This document shows, in pieces, positions 5,839 to 12,179 of a DNA stretch of 17,736 bases; positions within the stretch are counted from its first letter, which is position 1, and each line of letters starts with the position of its first letter. The translations under genes and the position numbers were made by a program. This DNA comes from DATEXQ01 sp035256745 (GTDB lineage: Bacteria; Patescibacteriota; Microgenomatia; UBA8517). The DNA lies in assembly GCA_035256745.1 (NCBI GenBank), contig DATEXQ010000048.1, positions 1 to 17,736 of the forward strand. The letters run 5' to 3'. The notes below the pieces were generated by a model. The model ran no database searches. It saw only the letters and a program-made list of their open reading frames with translations, and was not told where the DNA came from.

Positions 5839-6348
5839 TTATTTTGATAAAAGAAATACCTTGAAATCCTCATAGTACGGATATTCGTGATCGTTTCTTG
5901 GTTTTTCAAAAACTTTTATTTTTTCATCAACCGAATTTATAAATTCCTTTATGTTTGCAAAAGGGGAGAAGGGGTCACGTGTATTTTGAATGCATATTAC
6001 GTTTTGACCTCCCAATTTTTTTAAATTATCCCTATACAAAGTTTTAACCGATTCGCTTTCAAATCTGGTGGGAATTCCGCAAAGAATCACTTTATCGAGT
6101 CTATTGATTATTTTTGGTATCAAATTCATAGTTACCCTGGTTCCTACGGATTTTGCAATGATACTTACCTCATCTCCCCCTATTTCCTCTATAATATTGT
6201 CCGTTTCATTTTTTAAAGAAAACGAACCTCCTATCCAATGCCCCCATTCATGGATAACGCATACATGATCATTACCTAAACTTACGCAAATACTTTCCGC
6301 CCATTCTTTATTATTTGCCGAATATCCTGGCAATATTATAACTTTCAT
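5839..6348 (-). CDS. Small alpha/beta hydrolase
   Basis: 169 residues, short for the fold, as in the RBBP9/YdeN-type minimal alpha/beta hydrolases. It opens with the beta-strand/oxyanion segment MKVIILPGYSANN. The nucleophile elbow is AKSVGT (Ser67; Ala replaces the first Gly of GxSxG). The acid is probably Asp125 in NTRDPFSPF, and the His is His154 in RNDHEYP, completing a Ser-Asp-His triad. It likely acts as a cytoplasmic serine esterase, and the substrate is unknown. Its ATG overlaps the TGA of the xer gene (ATGA, 6345-6348). AAGGAGG inside the end of xer (plus 6355-6361) stands 6 bases before the ATG, so expression is coupled to xer. No terminator is visible downstream. Confidence 0.85.
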   Translation of the reverse strand: MKVIILPGYSANNKEWAESICVSLGNDHVCVIHEWGHWIGGSFSLKNETDNIIEEIGGDEVSIIAKSVGTRVTMNLIPKIINRLDKVILCGIPTRFESESVKTLYRDNLKKLGGQNVICIQNTRDPFSPFANIKEFINSVDEKIKVFEKPRNDHEYPYYEDFKVFLLSK

Positions 6349-7310
6349 TCGCTTCCTCCTTTTCCATGAAATTCATCGTGGATATCTTTTAAATGCTTGT
6401 GGGTTACGTGTGTATAAATCTGGGTAGTTTGAATGTTTTTATGTCCCAGCATTTCCTGAACGCTTCTGATGTCGGCTCCCGCCATCAGTAAATCACTAGC
6501 GAAAGAATGCCTTAGTACATGCGGTGTAGCATCAAATGGAAGTTTCATTTTTCTTGAATATTTTTTAATCATCCTTTGCACCGAGCGGGGAGTAAGCCTC
6601 ATTTTTTCACCTACGTCGACTGATATATCCTTATTGATCTTTCCTTTATGACGTATAAAAATAGGCTTAAATTTGTCTTCCCGTGCCGAAAGATATTTTT
6701 TCAGCCATTCTGCTGCTCTTAATGACAAAAAAACTACCCTTGCCCTTCCGCCTTTTCCCACAATTCCAAATTCTCTTCTTTCCAGATCAATTTTATCCCT
6801 ATCCAGTTTTGTTAATTCCGAAATCCTTAAACCCGTAGAGAAAAGAACCTCCAATATTGCTTTATCTCTTAAGCCTGCAATTTTGGATAACGATGGAGCA
6901 TTAAGAAGCCTGTCTACCTGCTCGCCTGTCAGAAATTTAATTTGTCTTTCTGCTATTTTGGGAAGTTCTATTTTTTCCGGTGCCATTACTTTAAAATCGT
7001 TTTTAATAAGCCATTTCAAAAAACTTCTTAAGGCAATTACATGATACCCCTGGGTTTTTCTTGCAAGCGTCGCTCCTTTCCTGTCGCTTAGTCTTGAAAG
7101 ATAAATTCTATATTCTCTTACAACTTCCTGATTAATGTCTTTTAAATCTTGTCTTATTCCTTCTTTAATAAGCCAATTGATAAATCTGTTTAGATAATGT
7201 CTGTAGTTTCTGATGGTTAGGGGAGAGGAACCTTTTTCGACTTCCAAATATTCCAAAAATTGATTTGCTTTTTCGGCAATCTCAGAATTGTTTTCGGGCA
7301 GAGAAACCAT
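6345..7310 (-). CDS. xer: Tyrosine recombinase, XerC/XerD family
   Basis: 321 residues, close to the family length. The N-terminal SAM-like core-binding domain covers about 10-110 (FLEYLEVEKGSSPLTIRNY). The catalytic domain shows Arg162 (TGLRISEL), Lys186 (VGKGGR), HVLRHSF (His264, Arg267), LGHKNIQTT (His290) and Tyr299 (IYTHV), so all catalytic residues are present. Xer enzymes resolve chromosome dimers at dif. With one xer gene in view this may be the housekeeping enzyme, working without a partner as XerH/XerA do, but a mobile-element integrase cannot be excluded. No integrase-type flanking att repeats or phage genes are seen. It is first in an operon with the alpha/beta hydrolase. The ATG at 7310 is supported by a promoter that predicts a nearly leaderless mRNA. 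Confidence 0.93.
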   Translation of the reverse strand: MVSLPENNSEIAEKANQFLEYLEVEKGSSPLTIRNYRHYLNRFINWLIKEGIRQDLKDINQEVVREYRIYLSRLSDRKGATLARKTQGYHVIALRSFLKWLIKNDFKVMAPEKIELPKIAERQIKFLTGEQVDRLLNAPSLSKIAGLRDKAILEVLFSTGLRISELTKLDRDKIDLERREFGIVGKGGRARVVFLSLRAAEWLKKYLSAREDKFKPIFIRHKGKINKDISVDVGEKMRLTPRSVQRMIKKYSRKMKLPFDATPHVLRHSFASDLLMAGADIRSVQEMLGHKNIQTTQIYTHVTHKHLKDIHDEFHGKGGSE

Positions 7311-7321
7311 GTCTAAAATTA

Positions 7322-7350
7322 AGTCTATAACGAAAAAGGAAGAGTGTCAA
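7322..7350 (-). promoter_or_regulatory. Promoter of xer
   Basis: Minus strand TTGACA (plus 7345-7350, perfect -35), 17 bases, TAGACT (plus 7322-7327). The -10 ends 11 bases before the ATG at 7310, so the leader is about 5 bases. The -35 lies inside the AGTGTC/GACACT hairpin at 7343-7364. Confidence 0.65.
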
Positions 7351-7364
7351 TATTGTGCGACACT
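7343..7364 (-). terminator. Hairpin between the HAD gene and xer: weak terminator or operator
   Basis: AGTGTC (7343-7348) and GACACT (7359-7364) form a 6-bp stem with a 10-base loop. On the minus strand it is followed by the T-rich CTTCCTTTTT. It starts inside the HAD gene's stop region and covers the -35 box of xer. It could therefore end HAD transcripts and also be bound by a regulator. The stem is short. Confidence 0.35.
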
Positions 7365-8094
7365 ATGATTTAGAGCTTTTTACCCAGTCATAAATAGGCA
7401 CCAAATTAGGTAAATTACCATCATTTATGGATATTCTTACCAGATTCCCGTATCCCAATCCATCTAGAACCCTACTATTCGATACAAGAACAACAATAGC
7501 ATTCGTATAGTCTAGAACGGTTTTTGCATGTTCGACGTTATCTTCAAAATAGATACCGCAATTAAACTTTCTAAGCATAAAAGCTTTAAATATATTTCCC
7601 GGCATTTCTTTATTTTCCTGTATAAAAATGTCTTTTTCGGGCACCCAGGGTTCATGTTGCTTAATCCAAGCGAAAGTTGCCTCTTTTACGTTTTTAAAAA
7701 TACCCCTAGAAGTATCAACCCTATCCATTCTTGAAGTTATTATCGGAAAACCAATGTGTCTTTCATAAAGCCAATGTGACAATTCGAGTGTACCCGGAAG
7801 CGGTTTGGCCTGAAATAAAAAATCGGGATTATACCAAAGCTTAAGTTCAAGCTCTTCAGCATTCCTTTCATTCATTCCTTTATCAATTGCCCAATTTTTT
7901 ATACTGTGCCATTGCAAAATATCTACCGGTAAATAATTTGTCCGAAACATCTTATTAAACTCTCTGGTTACTATTTCTTTTGTTGCCGATGTTACATTGT
8001 CAAAATCTCTGAAGGGTTTTAATATCTTAAAAAATATTTCTGGATTTTGAGGTGTTTCGGGATTTCCAATTAATCTTTCAAGACGATAAGACAT
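7363..8094 (-). CDS. HAD-superfamily phosphatase-like protein (possibly NT5C-type nucleotidase)
   Basis: 243 residues. HAD motif I appears as DFDNVTSAT with Asp30 (nucleophile) and Asp32. A helical cap region covers about 35-95. Motif II is IITSR (Thr120 or Ser121), a motif III lysine is likely among Lys170/Lys176, and motif IV is YFEDN (Glu184, Asp185). This order fits a C1-capped HAD phosphatase, and cytosolic 5'-nucleotidases (NT5C) share the cap size and the late EDN motif. Motif I begins about 25 residues later than usual. Because a promoter sits just before this start (TAGAAT 9 bases upstream of the ATG), the extension seems real. The substrate is unknown; a nucleotide or sugar phosphate is likely. 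The gene stands alone, ending 52 bases before xer. Confidence 0.75.
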   Translation of the reverse strand: MSYRLERLIGNPETPQNPEIFFKILKPFRDFDNVTSATKEIVTREFNKMFRTNYLPVDILQWHSIKNWAIDKGMNERNAEELELKLWYNPDFLFQAKPLPGTLELSHWLYERHIGFPIITSRMDRVDTSRGIFKNVKEATFAWIKQHEPWVPEKDIFIQENKEMPGNIFKAFMLRKFNCGIYFEDNVEHAKTVLDYTNAIVVLVSNSRVLDGLGYGNLVRISINDGNLPNLVPIYDWVKSSKS

Positions 8095-8103
8095 GTTTCA
8101 GGG

Positions 8104-8132
8104 ATTCTAACCTAAATTTTAGCTTCGAACAA
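8104..8132 (-). promoter_or_regulatory. Promoter of the HAD-family gene
   Basis: Minus strand TTGTTC (plus 8127-8132), 17 bases, TAGAAT (plus 8104-8109). The -10 ends 9 bases before the ATG at 8094: leaderless mRNA predicted. Confidence 0.5.
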
Positions 8133-8493
8133 GTAGTTATTTGAATATAAGACCTCACCAAATCAATTCTAAGGTTATTGTTTAGTTAAAGATGAGTAAA
8201 TTATCGTCTCGAATACGTTCGTTTTGGTCTTTTTTACGGAAATTTAATTATTATTTTTTTAAATATTTTTTCTGACAAAATACCGGGAAAGCAGGGGAGG
8301 GGTCTAAAAGGCATATTTAATTATTTCGTATATTGTTCGGAAACGTATTTTTTATTGACCGATTGTTAATAGGTAATAAATAAGAAAAACTCATAAATGA
8401 TAAAGAATTTTTTGCTTACTGGAAAATCATAAGAGAAAGTCTTCTTTACCCTCACCAAATACAGTACGTCGCAAAAGTTACATTGTGCGACTT

Positions 8494-8499
8494 TATAAA
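8494..8499 (+). promoter_or_regulatory. Possible -10 box (TATAAA) before a 49-codon frame
   Basis: TATAAA, within TTTATAAAT, ends 4 bases before an ATG at 8504, a spacing like the leaderless genes around it. No -35 match is seen. An inverted repeat GTCGCA/TGCGAC (8468-8490) lies just upstream. Confidence 0.2.
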
Positions 8500-8503
8500 T
8501 AAG

Positions 8504-8653
8504 ATGAGCAACAAACCTGCACACCATATAAGTAAGTTACGGAGGATATACCTTGACCGATACACCCGTGACAACTCATTAATGATATCTAATACTCCTT
8601 TACATGGATGTCTTATTCCTGATGCATCTGGTGCGTTGGAGAAAGAGACTTAG
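8504..8653 (+). CDS. Doubtful small frame, 49 aa
   Basis: The product is basic in its first half (HHISKLRRIYLDRYTR) and does not resemble any family I know. The only support is the leaderless-type -10 spacing upstream and a local drop in AT content. The opposite strand also has an open stretch across the same bases (no stop between about 8456 and 8650) without a start codon, so this may be chance or the remains of a gene. I list it because it is the only candidate in the gap. Confidence 0.2.
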   Translation: MSNKPAHHISKLRRIYLDRYTRDNSLMISNTPLHGCLIPDASGALEKET

Positions 8654-8888
8654 CACTCGCATGTTCAGACTACTTATCCACAATGAAGGAGATCGAGACA
8701 AAGGTTAATATATTGTGCTTAATAACTATATCAAAGTATACAAAGTATTGTTCGGGTATTCTTCGAAACGTCGCTATTTGTTGATATCGTGAAAAGAATC
8801 ATTAAATAGATGTGAAAACTTCCCTAGTTTAATGTCCTATAATTATTATGTGATAATAACTACCCTTCTCCCCTTTTCACCATCTATC

Positions 8889-8923
8889 AAAAAATATTAT
8901 TTATTTATATCTAAATTAATATT
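8889..8923 (-). terminator. Possible AT-only terminator after the yebC operon
   Basis: On the minus strand AATATTA (plus 8917-8923) pairs with TAATATT (plus 8893-8899) and runs into six T (plus 8889-8894). The 7-bp stem has no G/C pairs, so it would be weak. It begins at the stop codon of the membrane-protein gene, which is the right place. Confidence 0.35.
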
Positions 8924-9692
8924 ATCCACCCCAACGCGTAGCCAAAAACATTCCTATAAATACCATCAGACCGACAAAGAGGTATTCCCTAACAATCTGT
9001 GAAAAAAACCTTCCTTCAAGCCTAGATTGACCTAAACCCAAAAGAATATACACTCCTACAGTTAAAAACAACGACCCAACGACTACCGTTACCGGCCAAA
9101 AGAAAAGACCGATTGCAATTTCTGCCATAACCAAACTGAAAACAAAAGTCATTAGTATTAATTCTTTTGTAAATTTTGGTTCCAATGTCATTATCCATAA
9201 TCCCTGCAAATACAAAGGCAGACAAAAAGCGATTACCAATAAAGTGGAAATAAAGATGCTTGTGCGAAGTGAAGATATTGCATCAAAAATCAAAAATGAT
9301 GTTAGTAGTGTCAAAACAAAACCCACTCCCCTCGCCGCTCTAAGAAGAGCTATTGTTCTTATCGCGGCAACGGTATAAATATTTGTTGTTAAGCACAAAG
9401 CGTAAATTCCCAATCCGTAAAAGATAACAATCGGTATTCTGGCAAAAATGCTAGCCGGAAGCAAAAACCAAAATATACCTACGCTTAAGGTGTAAAGACT
9501 GGGTAAAATCAAAGTTAAAATTGTGAGATTTTTCCCCAAACCTTCCTTAAGGGACCAGGCAAAAAGAACCAGTGTCAGTACCGTCAATCCGCCAATACTA
9601 ACAATCCTGTAAATATTGTCTACAAATTGAATTCCTATAAAACCCAATGCAAGGAATATCGAAGTTATTATAAAACGCTTCCTTTTGCTCAT
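8922..9692 (-). CDS. Polytopic membrane protein of unknown function, downstream of yebC
   Basis: 256 residues with about eight predicted membrane helices separated by very short loops. The N-terminus is basic (MSKRKR), placing it in the cytoplasm by the positive-inside rule, and the C-terminus ends TRWGG. No catalytic or transport motif is recognisable. The third helix region ends in a proline turn (LLPASIFARIP), and one longer loop carries EPKFTKEL. The start lies 2 bases after the yebC stop with no Shine-Dalgarno sequence, so it is surely cotranscribed with yebC and probably translated by reinitiation. Whether the pairing is functional is unknown. Confidence 0.8.
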   Translation of the reverse strand: MSKRKRFIITSIFLALGFIGIQFVDNIYRIVSIGGLTVLTLVLFAWSLKEGLGKNLTILTLILPSLYTLSVGIFWFLLPASIFARIPIVIFYGLGIYALCLTTNIYTVAAIRTIALLRAARGVGFVLTLLTSFLIFDAISSLRTSIFISTLLVIAFCLPLYLQGLWIMTLEPKFTKELILMTFVFSLVMAEIAIGLFFWPVTVVVGSLFLTVGVYILLGLGQSRLEGRFFSQIVREYLFVGLMVFIGMFLATRWGG

Positions 9693-9694
9693 AA

Positions 9695-10438
9695 TTAATA
9701 TTCTATTTTGTCTGCAACATCATCGGGTATGTCAAGGTTTGAAAACACGCTTTGAACATCCTCGTGATCTTCCAACGTTTCTAAAAAAGTAATTATTCTT
9801 CGGGCTTTCTTTTCATCAGTTACAGTCATCACATTTTTGGGTTTTTTTATAATTTCAAAGGAAGATATTGTAAATCCGCTTTTTTCCAGAAGCTCTTTTA
9901 TTTCACCTGCTTTTTCCTGAGTTGTATAAACTTCAATTCCGTCACCGCTTTCATCAACGTCGTCTACCCCCAAGTCAATTAGTTTGAGCATTTGTGAATC
10001 CACATCCAACTCTTTATTGACAACCATCAATGCTTTAGGTTCGAAGTTAAAAGAAACGGATCCCGGTCCTGCCAAACTTCCCCCACTTCTTTCGAAAATA
10101 TTTTTGATTTCCTGACTGGTTCTATTTCTATTATCTGTTGCCGATTCGACTATTACTGCAATTCCTTCTGGTCCGTAACCTTCATAGGAAACCTCGTCAT
10201 AACTTACCTCCTCCTGGGCTCTTGATAATATTCTATCGATATTTGACTTGGGAACATTTAAAGCTTTTGCCTGTTCTATAGCGATTCTTAATTTATAATT
10301 TTGAGCAGGATCTGCCCCTCCCCCGGCTTTTATGGCAATTGCTATAGCTCTTGCCATTTTGGAAAATACTTTTCCTTTTGCGGCATCATTCGCCTCTTTT
10401 TGTCTTTTGATTGTTGAATAATGAGAATGTCCTGACAT
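9695..10438 (-). CDS. yebC: YebC/TACO1-family translation factor
   Basis: 247 residues, the normal family length. The N-terminus MSGHSHYSTIKRQKEANDAAKG matches the diagnostic GHSxWxxIKxxKxAxDxxKG opening. KARAIAIAIKAGG-like and NVPKSNIDRILSRA segments follow, then the YEGYGPEGIAVIVESATDNRNRT signature, and an acidic C-terminal domain ending DIPDDVADKIEY. YebC proteins were long annotated as transcription regulators. Work on TACO1 and bacterial homologues shows that they bind ribosomes and relieve stalling at proline-rich stretches, overlapping the job of EF-P, which also lies in this window. The gene leads an operon with the membrane protein. Its promoter predicts a leader of about 9 bases. 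Confidence 0.95.
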   Translation of the reverse strand: MSGHSHYSTIKRQKEANDAAKGKVFSKMARAIAIAIKAGGGADPAQNYKLRIAIEQAKALNVPKSNIDRILSRAQEEVSYDEVSYEGYGPEGIAVIVESATDNRNRTSQEIKNIFERSGGSLAGPGSVSFNFEPKALMVVNKELDVDSQMLKLIDLGVDDVDESGDGIEVYTTQEKAGEIKELLEKSGFTISSFEIIKKPKNVMTVTDEKKARRIITFLETLEDHEDVQSVFSNLDIPDDVADKIEY

Positions 10439-10453
10439 AAATTGGTAAACCCA

Positions 10454-10482
10454 ATTATACTACTTCAATTTAGCTCTTCCAA
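10454..10482 (-). promoter_or_regulatory. Promoter of yebC
   Basis: Minus strand TTGGAA (plus 10477-10482), 17 bases, TATAAT (plus 10454-10459), 15 bases before the ATG at 10438. Near-leaderless mRNA predicted. It lies back to back with the TPR gene's promoter at 10533-10560. Confidence 0.6.
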
Positions 10483-10532
10483 GCACAAAAACAACAATTT
10501 GGGTAATATATTTTTCTCTCTTTTATATGTAC

Positions 10533-10560
10533 TTGACAACCCCCTGTACATCTTTATACT
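10533..10560 (+). promoter_or_regulatory. Promoter of the TPR protein gene
   Basis: TTGACA (10533-10538, perfect), 16 bases, TATACT (10555-10560). The predicted start is near 10567, 13 bases before the ATG at 10580. This rules out the in-frame TTG at 10442, which lies upstream of the promoter. Confidence 0.7.
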
Positions 10561-10579
10561 CAAAAGAAGAAATTTTAAT

Positions 10580-11272
10580 ATGGAAATGGATCTTGCCCAA
10601 CAAGCAGTTTCGGCAGCGCTCGAAGGTAACTGGGAAAAAGCTATTCAAATAAACACCAAAATATTAGATACAAATCCCCAAGATACAGATGCTTTAAATA
10701 GACTTGCCAGAGCTTATTCGGAACGAGGAAACTTGGTAAAAGCCAAAAGGTATGTAAAGATGGTTCTTAAAATCGATCCTGTTAATTCCATTGCCCTTAG
10801 AGCTTGGGAAAAATGGAGATACTTAAAAAAGGGCGACACCATACCCCTTACTCCAACTAATGCAGAGTCGTTCATAGAAGAACCGGGAAAAACCAAAATA
10901 GCTGATTTAATTAACCTTGGTGATCCCAAAATACTAGCCAAGATTGATGCGGGTGACGAAGTTAGATTCAATCCTCATGGTCATAGAGTTTCAATTATCT
11001 CCTGCGACGGAAAATATATAGGAAGACTTCCCGATGATTTGGGTGCCAAGTTAAAAAATCTTATAAAAATGGGTAACGAATACAAAGTTATAATCAAGTG
11101 CAACGAAACAAAAGACGTCAAAGTTTTTATAAAAGAAATAAGTTCATGTAATAAAGGAGTTGCCGGTCCTTCATTTACGAGTGAAAGAATTGATTATGTA
11201 GCCTTTACCCCACCGGAGTTGGTTCACAAAAAAGACGATATTTCCGCATCTATGGTTGAGGAAGAAGATTAA
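10580..11272 (+). CDS. TPR-repeat protein with a C-terminal HIRAN-like domain
   Basis: 230 residues from the ATG at 10580 (or the second ATG two codons on). Two tetratricopeptide repeats span about 5-68: NWEKAIQINTKILDTNPQDTDALNRLA, written here as two helices, then GNLVKAKRYVKMVLKIDP. The second half, about 118-188 (AGDEVRFNPHG, KYIGRLPDDLGAKLKNLIKMG, then a VKVFIKEI strand), resembles the HIRAN fold, an SH3-like domain that in HLTF/RAD5 holds 3' DNA ends. A TPR-HIRAN pairing is not one I know well. It could scaffold a DNA or protein complex, but no enzyme domain is present. The C-terminus is acidic (EEED). The gene is divergent from yebC and convergent with the LCP-like gene 3 bases away. 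Confidence 0.7.
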   Translation: MEMDLAQQAVSAALEGNWEKAIQINTKILDTNPQDTDALNRLARAYSERGNLVKAKRYVKMVLKIDPVNSIALRAWEKWRYLKKGDTIPLTPTNAESFIEEPGKTKIADLINLGDPKILAKIDAGDEVRFNPHGHRVSIISCDGKYIGRLPDDLGAKLKNLIKMGNEYKVIIKCNETKDVKVFIKEISSCNKGVAGPSFTSERIDYVAFTPPELVHKKDDISASMVEEED

Positions 11273-11275
11273 AAC

Positions 11276-12175
11276 TTAAAATCTCTCCAGAAATTTTCTT
11301 CCGAATTTAATTTCTACATCAAAATTTCCGGATGAATCTTTACTTACTTCACAACCCAAAACCAAAGCAAACCTTCTATCGATCTTTATATCTTTCCCTT
11401 TAACTACGCAGTCAAAATCCTCTTCTTTGAGATTATCGACTGCCGCAATTTTTGTTCCCAAAGACTCAACAACTTTACCTACTTTTTCGGAAAGAAGTGA
11501 TTCCCCCGATGCATTCGTCAAAAGAACTTTTAGATCCTTTTTTGAAACAAGATTATCCGATGCAACCACAATCAATTTTTGCGGCATGATATCCGTAACT
11601 ACATAACCCATTTCACCATCGGTAAGTCTTTTCTCTTTCAAAAAAGATGTTTGGGATAAATCTATATCCGTTCTTTTGAATTCTTTTACTCCCAAGGAAA
11701 AAAAGAAAAGACGAAGTTTATCTGAAAATGCCAAATTGGATTTGTAGTTCTTAAATAATCCACTTAAGATACTTCCTTTTTTAATAAAACCCAAAGACTC
11801 TTTATCTCCCCAGGATGTTACGGGAATTCTGAAATTTTTAGTGACGGTTTCTGCCAATAATATTCCGTCCAGATTTTCGTCCTCACCCAATTGCCATATA
11901 CTTGCAAGCCTAATTTTACCCAATCTTCTTGATACTTCTACTTCTACAGAACCCGGAATTTTAATGGTAGTAATATCATCTCCCACCGGATCAAAAACCG
12001 CGATATAAATTTCTTTTGAGTTATTAATAACCAGGGTAAGCTTTGAATCCCCTACCCAAGTTTTGGTTTTCAGTAAAAATATTCCAATTAATCCAATAAC
12101 TAGAAACACAATCGCTATCAGAAGCAACTTGTAATTCTTTTTTGGGCTTTTTCTTTTGCGTCGTCGGGCAGGCAT
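11276..12175 (-). CDS. Membrane-anchored protein with degenerate LCP and LytR_C-like domains
   Basis: 299 residues. A very basic cytoplasmic N-terminus (RRRKRKSPKK) precedes one membrane helix (about 16-35), with the rest outside. The region about 45-135 follows the outline of a LytR-CpsA-Psr domain: a VINNSKEIYIAVFDP strand, TIKIPGSVEV, and LLAETVTKNFRIPVTSW, which matches the VExxxGIPIDxYV element. The catalytic Arg/Asp residues of active LCP enzymes are not evident. The C-terminal part, about 208-285 (LKVLLTNASGESLLSEKVGKVV), looks like the LytR_C domain often fused to LCP. LCP enzymes attach glycopolymers to cell walls, and this version may only bind. The start lies 4 bases after the antiporter stop, so the two genes form an operon. 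Confidence 0.6.
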   Translation of the reverse strand: MPARRRKRKSPKKNYKLLLIAIVFLVIGLIGIFLLKTKTWVGDSKLTLVINNSKEIYIAVFDPVGDDITTIKIPGSVEVEVSRRLGKIRLASIWQLGEDENLDGILLAETVTKNFRIPVTSWGDKESLGFIKKGSILSGLFKNYKSNLAFSDKLRLFFFSLGVKEFKRTDIDLSQTSFLKEKRLTDGEMGYVVTDIMPQKLIVVASDNLVSKKDLKVLLTNASGESLLSEKVGKVVESLGTKIAAVDNLKEEDFDCVVKGKDIKIDRRFALVLGCEVSKDSSGNFDVEIKFGRKFLERF

Positions 12176-12179
12176 TCTA

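Larger units (their letters stand above)
8095..8921 (+). other. Gene-poor interval of 827 bases
   Basis: No convincing protein gene, tRNA or known structural RNA is visible here, in a window where genes are otherwise a few bases apart. It contains poly-T/A stretches (8221-8280) and a 10-base copy of ATTGTGCGAC (8482-8491) that also occurs at 7352-7361. An imperfect direct repeat of TATTGTTCGG followed by AAACGT lies at 8331-8346 and 8746-8770. A GTCGCA/TGCGAC inverted repeat spans 8468-8490, and a TTATTA-TGTGA-TAATAA palindrome lies at 8843-8859. Bases 8504-8700 are less AT-rich than the rest and could be a small gene or a decayed one. Confidence 0.6.

Noticed and set aside
8482..8510. dif site for the nearby Xer recombinase
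   Set aside because: I could not align it to the two 11-base arms of known dif sites. Only vague similarity (GTGCG...ATAA) is present.
8331..8770. Repeats as ends of a mobile element
   Set aside because: The TATTGTTCGG copies are in the same orientation, differ by a 10-base insertion after the shared core, and enclose no transposase.
8668..8785. Small plus-strand frame starting at the ATG near 8683
   Set aside because: About 33 codons, no promoter or ribosome binding site, and no protein-like pattern.
10442..10579. Upstream TTG extension of the TPR protein
   Set aside because: A consensus promoter lies inside it and the extra residues look non-coding.
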